A DNA stretch of 64,000 bases from Methylobacterium sp. FF17. Lineage in GTDB: Bacteria; Pseudomonadota; Alphaproteobacteria; Rhizobiales; Beijerinckiaceae. The notes under the pieces are model-generated. The model saw only the letters and a program-made list of their open reading frames with translations. It was not told the DNA's origin and did not search any database. Within the stretch, counting starts at the first letter, position 1. Each line of letters begins with the position of its first letter. Shown here one piece after another: positions 20,143 to 29,452 of this stretch. The position numbers were made by a program, and so were the translations under genes. The stretch spans positions 5,522,501 through 5,586,500 of the forward strand of contig NZ_CP107532.1 in NCBI RefSeq assembly GCF_025813715.1, given 5' to 3'.

Positions 20143-20514
20143 ATGCGGCAGTTCACCATGAACATAGATGATGCCCTCCTTCTGGCTGCCAAGCGACATG
20201 CACTGGTAGCGGGTTGCACCATGAGCGACCTTGTCCGTGATCTCCTCGCCCGCGAAGTTGGCTGGTCCACGATGAAGGCCGAGCCACCGGTCGACGCGAA
20301 GGCGGCTGCGCCGATATTGCAAGCATACTCCTGCGGCCGCCTGAGCCGCCGGCAGGCCATGGGGCGCCTGGGTTTGTCGCCTGATCGCTATCCGGAGTTC
20401 GTCGAAGCGATGAATCGCACTTCCGTCGCTTGGCCGACACACGATCCTGAACAGATCGAGCGGGAAGCAGCACTCGTAGCGGCTGCCATCGAGGAAAACG
20501 ATGATGCGGACTAA
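20143..20514 (+). CDS. Ribbon-helix-helix antitoxin (VapB-like)
   Basis: 123 residues from the ATG at 20143, preceded by GGAGG; the longer frame to 20035 would run through the operator. The N-terminus, MRQFTMNIDDALLLAAKRHA then CTMSDLVRDLLAREVG, is a typical ribbon-helix-helix DNA-binding domain. A linker and a second helical motif (LSRRQAMGRLGLSPDRYPEF) follow, and an acidic tail that would wrap the toxin. It overlaps the next gene by 14 bp. It should neutralise the toxin and repress the operon. Confidence 0.75.
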   Translation: MRQFTMNIDDALLLAAKRHALVAGCTMSDLVRDLLAREVGWSTMKAEPPVDAKAAAPILQAYSCGRLSRRQAMGRLGLSPDRYPEFVEAMNRTSVAWPTHDPEQIEREAALVAAAIEENDDAD

Positions 20515-21076
20515 GGTCTTGCTACCGGATTCAGGGCCGCTGTTTTCTTTTGTCTCTGTTTCGGGAGGATTGGATCTACTGTTGGCGCCTGGTCTCCCGC
20601 TCGTTCTGACCGACTACATCGAATGGGAGGCGACGAGGAGTGGTAGCGCGACTGCGCTGGAGATCAAATCGTGGATCGCCGCCCATCCGAACAAGGTTCG
20701 TGTCGTCGAGACGGAACTCGGCCAAGCTCGTATCGCCAGTGAGGTCGCCAAGACCTCCAAGAAGGTCGAGCGGCGAAACGTCGGTGAGGTCACGGTGTTC
20801 GAGGCGTTGGCCAACGGCGACGTAGGAGATGGACCTTTCCTCTTCCTGTTCGAGGAGGACAAGTTTGTCGATCCGGGGTTCTACGGACGCCATCCGGTGC
20901 ATTCGGTGACGACCTTCGGTTTCCTGGTTGGCCTGGAGCGAAGCGGCATCATCCCTTCTGCCGACGTTATTCTCGGCGCGATGCGGTCCAACGGCCGTGA
21001 GGGCGTCAAGGCCGTCATTCTCGACCGACCTCATCGAGCTTCGAGGGAGGACGCAGACACGACTTGGCGACCGTAA
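20501..21076 (+). CDS. PIN-like toxin of a type II toxin-antitoxin pair
   Basis: 191 residues from 20501 (190 from the adjacent ATG at 20504). The N-terminal LLPDSGPLFSF carries the first acidic residue of PIN-like nucleases; VLTDYIEWEAT, NVGEVTVFEAL and a later FLFEEDKFVDPGFY provide further conserved acids. PIN-domain toxins are metal-dependent RNases that cleave tRNA, rRNA or mRNA. The overlap with the antitoxin ensures coupled translation. The PIN assignment is based on motif layout; target RNA unknown. Confidence 0.65.
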   Translation: MMRTKVLLPDSGPLFSFVSVSGGLDLLLAPGLPLVLTDYIEWEATRSGSATALEIKSWIAAHPNKVRVVETELGQARIASEVAKTSKKVERRNVGEVTVFEALANGDVGDGPFLFLFEEDKFVDPGFYGRHPVHSVTTFGFLVGLERSGIIPSADVILGAMRSNGREGVKAVILDRPHRASREDADTTWRP

Positions 21077-21154
21077 CCTATCCTCCGCCAGCCCGGTGAT
21101 GAGGCGCCGACACCTTAAGAGCGTCTGACAACCGCGACTGGCGCGTTGAGGTGT

Positions 21155-21528
21155 ATGGCCGAAGCCCTTGTCCCCGACGATCTCCGGGCGGTGACCGTTC
21201 CGCCTCCGCCGCCCGCCTGGCCATACCCGAAAGTCGCGTACCGCCGGTCCCAGATCGTGCCGCACTCACCGGGATCCTGTTCGTGCTGCACACTGGATTG
21301 CCCTGCGCGTGCCTGCCCCGGGAGATGGGCTGCGGTTCGGGCATGTTGTGCTGGCGACACCTACGTGAGTTAAAAGCAGCGGGCGTGTGGGCGGCCCTCC
21401 ATCGCGCCTTGCTGGATCGGCTGGATGGAGCCGCGCAGCTGGACTGGCGCCGCGCGGCGCTCGACGGCGCAAGCATTACGGACAAACGTATGGCCCGCCC
21501 TGTCCGCAAGTGGCTCTGGATCCGCTAG
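21155..21528 (+). pseudogene. IS5-family transposase, N-terminal remnant with frameshift
   Basis: The sequence starts MAEALVPDDL in one frame, then switches near 21235 to another frame reading PDRAALTGILFVLHTGLP, LPREMGCGSGMLCWRHL and ALHRALLDRLDG. Together these are the conserved N-terminal third of IS5-family (IS427-like) transposases. The catalytic part is missing. I see no gene in 21529-21904. Confidence 0.75.
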
Positions 21529-21904
21529 TCTGAACAGCCTGCACAAACAGCTCCGACCTTCCGGCAAGCCGTTGGCCAAGATGGAGATCCGCGCGTCCTG
21601 GAGACCTCATAATGGGATCGGCGTCGAGCGCCATTTGCCAGCCAAAGGCTTCAAGGGCACTTATCGACGGTCAGGCCATCTTCCTCGCCCTACACGCAGA
21701 TATCGGAAGACCGGCGAGGGCTTTGCCGACCGAGCTTGGTTCAGGCAGCGATAACGGCCGTCCCTTAGCTACGAACGCCGCGTCGACATCCGCCTCGCCT
21801 TCAACACCCTCGCCTGCACTGTTGTCATATTCGACCAATGCATAAGCTTGTGTCAGGCGCCCCAAGCCCCTGGCTGTGAGGGAAATGCCTCTTATCTATG
21901 CGGA

Positions 21905-22159
21905 ATGATCAAAATCATCCTCCCGATAAGCTTCATTGTCGTGTCCGCAAGCTTCGCATTGGCTGCTTCCAGCAGTGCTCCATCTGACGGTGGAAAGGCC
22001 GAGCTGCGGAAGTACTGCACGGGCGATGCGTTGAACCTCTGCGGGGATCTCGACTCCGATGATCCAGCCATGAAGGCCTGCTTCAAGAAGAATCGCTCCA
22101 AGCTGTCGGAGAACTGCCGACGCGCCATCGATGCCTATGGGCGGTCTACCAGCAGGTAG
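21905..22159 (+). CDS. Small exported cysteine-rich protein
   Basis: 84 residues from the ATG at 21905. A signal peptide (MIKIILPISFIVVSASFALA) is followed by a short domain with four cysteines in the pattern YC-N7-LC-N14-AC-N12-NC, including KYCTGDALNLCGDLDSDDPA and LSENCRRAID. This resembles one cysteine-rich GLG1 (FGFR1-type) repeat, found as single small periplasmic proteins in many alphaproteobacteria. Probably two disulphides. Function unknown. Confidence 0.65.
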   Translation: MIKIILPISFIVVSASFALAASSSAPSDGGKAELRKYCTGDALNLCGDLDSDDPAMKACFKKNRSKLSENCRRAIDAYGRSTSR

Positions 22160-22393
22160 CTCAAAGCAGTTCAACTGCATGCCGTAGGCTGGGCGGAACA
22201 ACCACTCTGATGCCCGGTTCACCGAACGATTCCATGGCGGGATGAGCAAACTTCACCCACCCAGCGAAAGCTGCGGTGGGTTCTTCATGCGCATTGAGAC
22301 GATGGAAGACGGAACTGAGAGGCTCCAACTCCTCTTGTCTGAACCTGAAAGACCCAGAACGGGTCTGTCGTTGGCCCAAATGAAAGTGTCCTC

Positions 22394-22663
22394 GTGAAAA
22401 AGCTACTTCTTGCCGGCGCCGTTCTCTTCGCTGCTGCACCTGCCTTCGCCCAAAGCGGCTTGCCGCGCCAGCCGGGTACGGGCGGTGCCATCGTAACCCA
22501 GGAGCCAAACAGCACTGGCAATGATCGGGATGTTGTCATCTCACGCGGGGCAACCGGCGCCGACACGGCAACCTCTGACTCCGCTGCGGGCGGCAACGCT
22601 AACTTGCCGGAGCGAGCCGTACCGAACAGCAGCGCAGGCGGGGGTGGCGGCAGCGGCCAGTAA
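22394..22663 (+). CDS. Small exported low-complexity protein
   Basis: 89 residues from a GTG start. A clear signal peptide (MKKLLLAGAVLFAAAPAFAQ) precedes a Gly/Ser/Asn-rich mature chain with no cysteines, ending SSAGGGGGSGQ. I do not recognise the family. A terminator hairpin lies 60 bp downstream, supporting a real transcript end. Confidence 0.6.
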   Translation: MKKLLLAGAVLFAAAPAFAQSGLPRQPGTGGAIVTQEPNSTGNDRDVVISRGATGADTATSDSAAGGNANLPERAVPNSSAGGGGGSGQ

Positions 22664-22721
22664 GCACTTCGGACAACCCTGGCGCTCCTAGTTCATCTAC
22701 TGCCTGTAGAAATCATCGTCG

Positions 22722-22752
22722 CCCGCCCGGTGAAATCCGGGCGGGTTATTTG
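22722..22752 (+). terminator. Rho-independent terminator
   Basis: A perfect 9-bp stem, CCCGCCCGG (22722-22730) and CCGGGCGGG (22737-22745), with a 6-nt loop, followed by TTATTTGT. It ends the transcript of the small exported protein gene. I find nothing convincing from 22753 to the IS5 remnant. Confidence 0.8.
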
Positions 22753-23114
22753 TCGAAAATTTCACTGTTCACCGAGACAGGCACGACCGAACCCTCTCGG
22801 TTGGAAGCTCAAGGTAGCGGATGAAGCCCGGAATGACCCTCTTCTTCCCGAGATGGCTGCCGACCGTGAGGTCTTAGAAGACGATGCAGGCTACGAGGTC
22901 TCGGACGCGGAGCCGGCACGTTTGGATGCGGTTAAGACATTATTTGAGGCTTCACGATCCGCGCCTTCCGATGGAGAGGCGCATCACTTCTAGATCAGCA
23001 TCGGGGATGAAGCTAAAAAGCTGATCTTTGAGGCTGAGACCACTGCGAGGTCTCGCGGGGTGAAGCATGGGCCTTAGTTTCGCGAAGCGCCTCACCGCCG
23101 CATCGAGTCTCATT

Positions 23115-23359
23115 CGCCCGATTCCCCGTGCCCAGCATTCACGGCGGGACCGGCGGGGATCATAGGCCTTGTCGGCATGCAGCTTTTCGGGCCTGCGGCG
23201 CGGGCGTCCCCGTCGGCCCGAGCGTATCGGAGGGATCGCGTCCGGCGTAGCGGTCAGCTTGGTGCTGTCGTGGGCGTTGGCCCAGCTCAGGACAACGCCG
23301 AGCGCCATGCTGCGGGCATCGACGACGCGGTGGCGTCTCGTGCCCGGTTTGCCGTGGTC
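23115..23359 (-). pseudogene. IS5-family transposase, C-terminal remnant abutting hemA
   Basis: Reads DHGKPGTRRHRVVDAR, then SMALGVVLSWANAHDSTKLT, GRRGRPRRRPEKLHADKAYD and RRECWARGI, the central-to-C-terminal block of IS5-family transposases; homology I can recognise stops near 23118, although the frame stays open to 22952. The start of the fragment directly touches the hemA stop codon. It is opposite in orientation to the N-terminal IS5 remnant at 21155-21528. Confidence 0.75.
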
Positions 23360-24619
23360 CTACTCGGCCGCCTGCGCCAAGGCAGTGCCGAAGCGCCGAA
23401 TCCTTAGGAATTCCCAGGTCTGGGTGAGCGCCGCCGTGAGCCGGGCGATGCGGGCATCGTCGTGGAAGGGCGAGGGCGTGATGCGCAGGCGCTCGGTGCC
23501 GCGCGGCACGGTCGGGTAGTTGATCGGCTGGATGTAGATGCCGTGGTGCTCCAGCAGGTGGTCGGCCGCCGCCTTGCACAGCTCGGCATCGCCCACCATC
23601 ACGGGTACGATGTGGGTGTCGGTGTGCAGCACCGGCAGGCCGGCGGCTTCGAGGGCGGCCTTGGTGCGGGCGGCTTGGCGCTGGTGCGCCTCGCGCTCGC
23701 CGTTCGAGCGCTTGAGGTAGCGCACCGAGGCGATGGCGGCCGCCGCGATGGCCGGCGGCAGGGCGGTGGTGAAGATGAAGCCCGGGGCGTGGCTGCGGAC
23801 CGCGTCGCAGAGCACCGCCGAGCCGGTGATGTAGCCGCCGACGCAGCCGAAGCCCTTGGCCAGGGTGCCCTCGATCACGTCGACCCGGTGCATCACCCCG
23901 TCCCGCTCGCTGATCCCGCCGCCGCGGGGACCGTAGAGGCCGACCGCGTGGACCTCGTCGAGGTAGGTCAGGGCGCCGTACTGGTCGGCGAGGTCGCAGA
24001 TCGCGCCGATGTCCGAGACGTCCCCGTCCATGGAGTAGACGCTCTCGAAGGCGATCAGCTTGGGGCGGTCGCCCGCCGCGATCAGAAGCTCCTCCAGATG
24101 GGCGAGGTCGTTGTGGCGGAAGACGCGCTTCTCGCAGCCCGAATGGCGTACGCCCTCGATCATCGAGTTGTGGTTGAAGGCGTCCGACAGGATCAGGCAG
24201 TTCGGGATCAGCTTGGCGATGGTGGAGATGCCGGCCTGGTTCGAGACGTAGCCCGAGGTGAAGACGAGGCCCGCCTCCTTGCCGTGCAGGTCCGCGAGCT
24301 CACGCTCCAGGTCGACGAGGGGCGAGTTGTTGCCCGCGATGTTGCGGGTGCCGCCCGCGCCGACGCCGCAGCGGGCGGCGGTGCGGGTCATGGCGCCGAC
24401 CACGTCCGGGTGCTGGCCCATGCCGAGATAGTCGTTCGAGCACCACACTGTGATCTCGGAGGTCCCGCCGTCGGGCTTGCGCCAGTGCGCGGTCGGAAAG
24501 CGGCCCGCGATGCGCTCGATATCGGCGAAGACGCGGTAGCGGCGCTCGCCGTGCAGGCGGTCCAGCGCCTCACGGAACATGCCATCGTAGTTGCATCCTG
24601 TGCGGATCCTAAGCGGCAT
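23360..24619 (-). CDS. hemA: 5-aminolevulinate synthase
   Basis: 419 residues. It condenses glycine and succinyl-CoA to 5-aminolevulinate (C4/Shemin pathway), the first step of haem and bacteriochlorophyll synthesis in alphaproteobacteria. Motifs: [20 protein letters not shown], the glycine-rich [23 protein letters not shown], and the PLP-binding lysine in [13 protein letters not shown] (Lys255). The C-terminus ([16 protein letters not shown]) ends exactly where an IS5 remnant begins, so the last residues may have been reshaped. A perfect FixK/FNR box about 173 bp upstream suggests induction at low oxygen, matching the haem demand of the cbb3 oxidase. Confidence 0.95.
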   Translation of the reverse strand: MPLRIRTGCNYDGMFREALDRLHGERRYRVFADIERIAGRFPTAHWRKPDGGTSEITVWCSNDYLGMGQHPDVVGAMTRTAARCGVGAGGTRNIAGNNSPLVDLERELADLHGKEAGLVFTSGYVSNQAGISTIAKLIPNCLILSDAFNHNSMIEGVRHSGCEKRVFRHNDLAHLEELLIAAGDRPKLIAFESVYSMDGDVSDIGAICDLADQYGALTYLDEVHAVGLYGPRGGGISERDGVMHRVDVIEGTLAKGFGCVGGYITGSAVLCDAVRSHAPGFIFTTALPPAIAAAAIASVRYLKRSNGEREAHQRQAARTKAALEAAGLPVLHTDTHIVPVMVGDAELCKAAADHLLEHHGIYIQPINYPTVPRGTERLRITPSPFHDDARIARLTAALTQTWEFLRIRRFGTALAQAAE

Positions 24620-24785
24620 GTAGGTGGTCGTGTCCTTACCCGGTCAGTGTTCATCGCCCATCGTTCCCACGAAAGCCTACCGACCGCCCAGGCCGAGGCG
24701 ACATGCCTGGCGTCGGGGCGGTCACCGCAAGCACCCTCGTCAGCGCGCGACGGCTTCCTACTGCAGTGCCTGGACGGCGGACGCG

Positions 24786-24799
24786 TTGATGTGGATCAA
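24786..24799 (-). promoter_or_regulatory. Perfect FixK/FNR box upstream of hemA
   Basis: TTGATGTGGATCAA is a full TTGAT-N4-ATCAA palindrome in the 395-bp gap between the universal stress protein gene and hemA. Both neighbours are on the minus strand, so hemA is the target. I see no gene in this gap. Confidence 0.82.
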
Positions 24800-25014
24800 C
24801 CGGTCGATGCCGCTCGCCCGTCATCGGGTTCAGGCCGCCTCCAGCACTGCCCGGCCGGCGATGGGAAGGGGCTCTGTCCTTCCGGACGCGCTCCGGGACG
24901 AGGCGCGCCGGGTGGGCAGCCCCGCGGATGGTGGGCGAACGGCGTGTTTCCGGAGCAATGCCATCGGCGGGTAGGGCGAATTGCGCCGAAGGGACACCAT
25001 AACCCGAACGAAGG

Positions 25015-25833
25015 TCAGTGGCTCATCAGGCAGCACGCATTGCATTGGCCCAACAGATCCCGCGTCACGCCTCCGAAGGCCCATTCGCGCAGCCTGCCAT
25101 GACCGTAACCGCCCGTGACGATCAGGTCCGATCCGAAGTACGAGGCGGCCTCGCGCAGATCCTCCGCCACGCTCACGCCGGGCGTCCGGCGCCGGATCGG
25201 ATGGGCGATAACGTCATGTAGCGCGAGGTACGCGGCGACGTCCTCGACCCCTCCCCCGTCCTCCCGCTCCGTCACGGAGACCACTTGCACGCTCTTGGCG
25301 CGCTTGAGGAAGGGCATGGCATCGGAGACGGCGCGCCGGGTCTGCGGCGTATCCTTCCAGCCGATCAGCACATGGCGCGCCTCGACGGCCTCGACGCCTT
25401 GCGGGGCGACAAGGACCGGCCGGCCTAGACCCATGAGCGCGGCTCCGGCATCCACCGCCATGCCATGGTCAGGACCCCCGTCCGTCCCGCGTCGCCCTAC
25501 GATGACGAGGTCGGCAGCCCGCGCCTGTTCCTCGACGAAACCGAGGGCGTCCGTGAGACCGGAGCGCCACTCGACGCGGTCCCGACCGTTCGCTGCCTCC
25601 CGAAACACCCGTTCGGCAGCCGCCAGATCGTCCAGCGCGGCTTGCCGGATCTTCTCCAGGTTGAGGGCGCTCGACACGGAAGTCTCGCCGTAGCCGCGCG
25701 GGTAGTTCGGCTGACAGGCGGCAACGCCTACGAGCCGGGCCCCGAGGCGCTCGGCGACCCCGGCTCCGAGCCTGACCCGTGACGGGACATGGAGCCCTGG
25801 ATCCACGGAGACCATGATGCTGGCATAGGACAT
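25015..25833 (-). CDS. Universal stress protein with two UspA domains
   Basis: 272 residues in two tandem UspA-like halves. The first starts MSYASIMVSVDPGLH and ends LGRPVLVAPQG (about 1-145). The second starts RHVLIGWKDTPQTRRAV and ends with the ATP-binding-like GGYGHGRLREWAFGG. Tandem Usp proteins are commonly induced under oxygen limitation in alphaproteobacteria. A FixK/FNR-type box is centred 56 bp before the start, consistent with that. Cytosolic. Confidence 0.92.
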   Translation of the reverse strand: MSYASIMVSVDPGLHVPSRVRLGAGVAERLGARLVGVAACQPNYPRGYGETSVSSALNLEKIRQAALDDLAAAERVFREAANGRDRVEWRSGLTDALGFVEEQARAADLVIVGRRGTDGGPDHGMAVDAGAALMGLGRPVLVAPQGVEAVEARHVLIGWKDTPQTRRAVSDAMPFLKRAKSVQVVSVTEREDGGGVEDVAAYLALHDVIAHPIRRRTPGVSVAEDLREAASYFGSDLIVTGGYGHGRLREWAFGGVTRDLLGQCNACCLMSH

Positions 25834-25882
25834 GCGATCCTCCTTCGACGCATCACCCTGTGCATGGTCGGATCAACCTGCC

Positions 25883-25896
25883 TTGATCTGGCTCAA
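25883..25896 (-). promoter_or_regulatory. FixK/FNR-type box upstream of the universal stress protein gene
   Basis: TTGATCTGGCTCAA fits TTGA-N6-TCAA and is centred about 56 bp before the gene start on the minus strand. Confidence 0.78.
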
Positions 25897-26187
25897 ACCG
25901 GATGACCCGTCGGAGTGGGCCTGACAGCTTCGTGAGCATCGGACACGTGTGACGGAGAGGACATAGCCGCAGGCCGCGAGGGCCATTCCAGACGGGGTCG
26001 CGGAGCCGAGCGGAAGGATGGTGAGGGAAGCATCCCCTTGATGGGAGGAGCATCGCCGATGAACGGAAGGACGGTCCGACGTCGATCCGAACGCGATGGC
26101 GCCGGCCGCGAACAGGGGGACGGAGCCAATCGGGCGGAGCAAGGGCCATCCGTCATTCTCGTTGGGCGAGAGGCGGAGTTGGCGGAT

Positions 26188-26201
26188 TTGATTCAGGTCA
26201 A
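26188..26201 (+). promoter_or_regulatory. FixK/FNR-type box upstream of a small exported protein gene
   Basis: TTGATTCAGGTCAA fits TTGA-N6-TCAA, centred about 86 bp before the ATG at 26281. With the box at 25883 it makes the 447-bp divergent intergenic region a double low-oxygen promoter. Otherwise no gene is seen there. Confidence 0.75.
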
Positions 26202-26280
26202 GGTTGGGTCAGCGACGGCCGCGCACAAGGAGGCCGTCCGGCACGGTCACTACCTGCCGGGCTTCTCAGGAGCCATCGTC

Positions 26281-26634
26281 ATGCGTGCATCGACCCTCGT
26301 TCTCGCAACCCTGATCGGCTGCGGCAGCCTACCAGCCCTCGCTACCCCATGTGCGCAGCAGATTTCCGCCCTCCAGCGACGTCTCGACAGCATTGGGGCC
26401 GTACGCGTCGCGGGGCTGGAGCCGGGCCACACCCTCACGACCGGATCGACCAACGCGCTCCGCCGGTACCTTGCCGATAAGCCGAGCGATCCTCGCGTGA
26501 CACCGACCCGGGAGAACGTCGCGGCTGCCAGGACACTGATGCAGGAAGCCATCGCAGAGGATGGAGAGGGTAACCAGCGCGCCTGCGAGAACATCCTCAC
26601 CGACGCGAAGCGCCTCTTGGGTGCCCTGCCGTAG
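26281..26634 (+). CDS. Small exported protein, low-oxygen regulon candidate
   Basis: 117 residues from the ATG at 26281 with AGGAG upstream; the frame's extension to 26038 runs through the FixK/FNR box and is rejected. A signal peptide (MRASTLVLATLIGCGSLPALA) precedes a helical mature domain with two cysteines (CAQQISALQRRLDSIG and RACENILTDAKRLLG). It looks like small periplasmic proteins of unknown function common in Methylobacterium-like genomes. Possible lipoprotein Cys14 does not fit a good lipobox, so I favour a soluble periplasmic product. Confidence 0.7.
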   Translation: MRASTLVLATLIGCGSLPALATPCAQQISALQRRLDSIGAVRVAGLEPGHTLTTGSTNALRRYLADKPSDPRVTPTRENVAAARTLMQEAIAEDGEGNQRACENILTDAKRLLGALP

Positions 26635-27336
26635 CGCCTGCCGCTCCCTGTATGCCGTCAGCGGACGGCGGGGGCCGTACTCCGACGGACGGGTCCCGTC
26701 GCCCTGAGCCGCGCGTACACGGGCCTAACCGGGTCACATCCCCGATTTGGCTCCCCTTTCTGAGCGCCGGGAGCCCAAGCTTACCTTCGGATTGCAGCCC
26801 CCGCCTCGCCATGCCGCCCAATGAAGGCAGCGCGCCGCCCCTCGCGGACGGTCCACGGCGTGTATGGTCAAGCAACGACACGAGTGGGAGACAGGATCGT
26901 CCCTGCTTCTCGACCCATGACGGACTTCCGAAGGCCCCACCCTCCGGACCCTTGATACGTCTGACCCCGCCCCGGTCGGCCATGCGCTGGGGCGGTGTTC
27001 GAGTATGGTCTACTTCCCGCGTGGCGTTCAATCGGAGAGACGGAGCCTCAGGATGTTCCGGAGCACAGATCGCATGGGCCCTGGCGTCGACGGCCTTACA
27101 GCCGGCCTCGACCTGCCCTGGCCTCGTGCAGAAAGGCGCGAGGACCCAAAACGGCGCCCCCGGAATCCGACCCGAGGACGAGGCGCGGCATCGAAGGGCG
27201 CCTCGGTGCCATGTCCCTGCGCAATCGACCTAACGGACGGCGACTTCACTCGCGGCGTGGCGTGCTTGGCACCGCGCCTTCCACCTGCCGGGGAGCGTCG
27301 GGTCCCGTGGGGTTCCCCGCCTCGAAGGACGGTCGC
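26635..27336. other. 700-bp stretch without a convincing gene
   Basis: Open frames here have poor codon bias and no recognisable motifs or ribosome binding sites. I find no FixK/FNR box in it. It must contain the promoter of the NRAMP-like transporter gene. Confidence 0.4.
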
Positions 27337-28677
27337 GTGACGTCCGCTGCTTCTACCAGACCATCGGGGCCGCCGGCGGAGGATCCCGAGGGCCTGGGTC
27401 CAACGCTCGTCCCAAGCAAGTCAGGCTTGCTGCGGGTGCTGGGGCCAGGGCTGATCACGGGTGCCTCGGACGACGATCCAAGCGGCATCGCCACCTACGG
27501 GCAGGCCGGGGCGCAACTCGGCTACGGCCTATGCTGGACGATGCTGTACTCACTGCCCCTGATGGTGGCCGTGCAGATGGTCAGCGCCCGCATCGGCCGA
27601 ACCACCGGACAAGGCATCGCCGGCGTCCTCAGCAAGCATTATCCCAACGGCCTCTTGCAGGTCGTCGTATTACTGCTCCTAGGAGCCAACATCCTGAACC
27701 TGGGGGCCGACCTCGGTGCCATGGCGGATGCCCTGAGCCTGCTGCTTCCGGGGCCACGGTGGTTTTACGTCACGTTGTTCGCCGGCACCTGCGTGCTCAT
27801 GCAACTCGCCTTGCGGTACACGCGCTATGTCGCCGTCCTCAAATGGCTCACCTTGAGCCTGTTCGCTTATCTCGGGGTGGTGGGCTTCGCTCACGTTTCC
27901 GTCAGGGACCTGGCAGCCGGCCTTTTCCTCCCGCACCTCGACGGGAGCGGGGAGTCCCTGACAACCCTGGTCGCCATCTTCGGGACCACCATCAGCCCCT
28001 ATCTGTTCTTCTGGCAGGCAGCCGAGGAGGCTGAGGATCTGCACGCCTACCCGTTGCGGCATGACCTCGCGCATGCGCCGGAGCAGGGCAAGGCGGCCCT
28101 CCACCGGATTGAGGTCGATACGGTCGTCGGCATGACGTTCTCGAACGTCGTCGCGCTCGCCATCATGGTCACCACGGCCGCGGTGCTGCATCCGCTCGGC
28201 ATCACCGACATCCAGACCACCGCACAGGCCGCCGAGGCATTGCGACCCCTGGCCGGACCGTTCTCGGCAACGGTCTTTGCGCTGGGCATCGTCGGCACGG
28301 GGCTCCTTGCTGTGCCCGTGCTTGCGGGCTCCGCGGCCTACGCGGTCGGCGAGGCGAGACGCTGGCCTGTTGGATTCGGGCGGCGCGTCCATGAAGCCAG
28401 GGCCTTCTACGGCACCGTGGCGCTTGCCACCATCGTCGGCATGACCATCAGCCTGGGCGCGGTGGATCCCATCCGCGCGCTCTACTGGAGCGCGGTCGTC
28501 AACGGTGTCGTTGCCGTACCGATCATGACCGTGATGATGCTGGCAGCCGCCCGCACCGACATCATGGGTGCCTTCGCCATCCGAGGACCGCTCCGTGTGC
28601 TCGGCTGGACAGCAACGGGACTCATGTTCGTCGCCGCGGCCGCGATGGTCTGGACCGCTTTCGTCTCGTTTGCGTAG
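27337..28677 (+). CDS. NRAMP-family divalent metal transporter
   Basis: 446 residues from GTG at 27337-27339, with AAGGA upstream; the frame is open back to 26995 but the extra 114 codons look non-coding. About eleven membrane helices. The helix 1 motif GLITGASDDDPSGIATYGQAGAQLGY region (near residues 40-60) holds DPSG, the NRAMP-related version of the metal-binding DPGN. A further conserved block is FGTTISPYLFFWQAAEEAED in helix 6. Likely proton-coupled uptake of Mn2+, Fe2+ or Mg2+; the DPSG subgroup makes the metal uncertain. Confidence 0.85.
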   Translation: MTSAASTRPSGPPAEDPEGLGPTLVPSKSGLLRVLGPGLITGASDDDPSGIATYGQAGAQLGYGLCWTMLYSLPLMVAVQMVSARIGRTTGQGIAGVLSKHYPNGLLQVVVLLLLGANILNLGADLGAMADALSLLLPGPRWFYVTLFAGTCVLMQLALRYTRYVAVLKWLTLSLFAYLGVVGFAHVSVRDLAAGLFLPHLDGSGESLTTLVAIFGTTISPYLFFWQAAEEAEDLHAYPLRHDLAHAPEQGKAALHRIEVDTVVGMTFSNVVALAIMVTTAAVLHPLGITDIQTTAQAAEALRPLAGPFSATVFALGIVGTGLLAVPVLAGSAAYAVGEARRWPVGFGRRVHEARAFYGTVALATIVGMTISLGAVDPIRALYWSAVVNGVVAVPIMTVMMLAAARTDIMGAFAIRGPLRVLGWTATGLMFVAAAAMVWTAFVSFA

Positions 28678-28954
28678 GCCGCGGCGGTCGCGCCGCATCG
28701 GAAAGGCCGACGAGCTCCCGCACCGGTTCCATGCCGCTTCGCCTTGGCGAGGGAAGGACCGTTGTTTCTGCGTCGGCGGACGGCAAGCGAGGCTTTGCTT
28801 TCGCGTTTGCAAGCCGATCCTTCCCGTATCCTAAGGGCCTGGTCTTTGGCTGGTATCACTCCGCGATTCCGCTCAGAGGGGATCCCATTTCCTCAGGTGG
28901 CATATTCCTTGGGCCTTCGCCCACGGGCGGCAACGCCTACTTCCGAGGAGCCGC

Positions 28955-29452
28955 TCACGGGAGCGAGGTCCCATGTTCGGGACTTCCGGCCCCTTGATGG
29001 CTATTCGGAGCATCGGAGCGATCCGATTGCGTCCGCAGATAGGCGATGACATCCGCCCGGTCGAGCGCGTCCTCGATCCCGGGAAAGGTCATGCTTGTGC
29101 CGGGCGCAAACTTGGCAGGGCTGGCGAGCCAGGCGTCCATGCGGTCCGGTGACCATATCCCGCCCCTCGATCTCAGCGCCCCGGTGTAGGCGAAGTGCCG
29201 GCTGCTGCCCGTGATAGGCGTGCCCATCACGCCGAAAAGGCCAGGGCCGCCGCGGTCCCCAGCCCCTTTCTTGATCGTATGGCAGGCAGCGCACCGACCG
29301 AACAGGCGACCGCCCCTCTCGTCACTCGCAACCTTCAATGCATCGCTCAGGCTTGGGTTGGCCCCAAGTGCTTGCCGCCTCTCCGCGCCGTCGTCGCCGC
29401 ACCCCGAGAGGGCGGCGGCGAGCGCGGCGACCGCGCGCCACCTGCAGGGCAC
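28955..29452 (-). CDS. Class I cytochrome c, predicted lipoprotein
   Basis: 165 residues from a GTG that directly follows the ppk2 stop codon. A lipobox-like ALSGC gives a lipidated Cys18. The haem site is CAACH (54-58), GGPGLFGVMG lies in the usual loop, and Met121 in TSMTFPG is the sixth ligand. It resembles cytochrome c2/c550 electron carriers tethered to a membrane. Translational coupling to PPK2 suggests one operon. It could feed electrons to the cbb3 oxidase, which is inference. Confidence 0.85.
   Translation of the reverse strand: MPCRWRAVAALAAALSGCGDDGAERRQALGANPSLSDALKVASDERGGRLFGRCAACHTIKKGAGDRGGPGLFGVMGTPITGSSRHFAYTGALRSRGGIWSPDRMDAWLASPAKFAPGTSMTFPGIEDALDRADVIAYLRTQSDRSDAPNSHQGAGSPEHGTSLP

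Noticed and set aside
22730..22993. Small plus-strand frame overlapping the terminator
   Set aside because: It would begin inside a terminator hairpin, lacks a ribosome binding site and shows no recognisable motif.
26935..26975. TTGATACGTCTGAC as an FNR box upstream of the NRAMP-like gene
   Set aside because: The second half-site (TCTGA) does not match TCAA.
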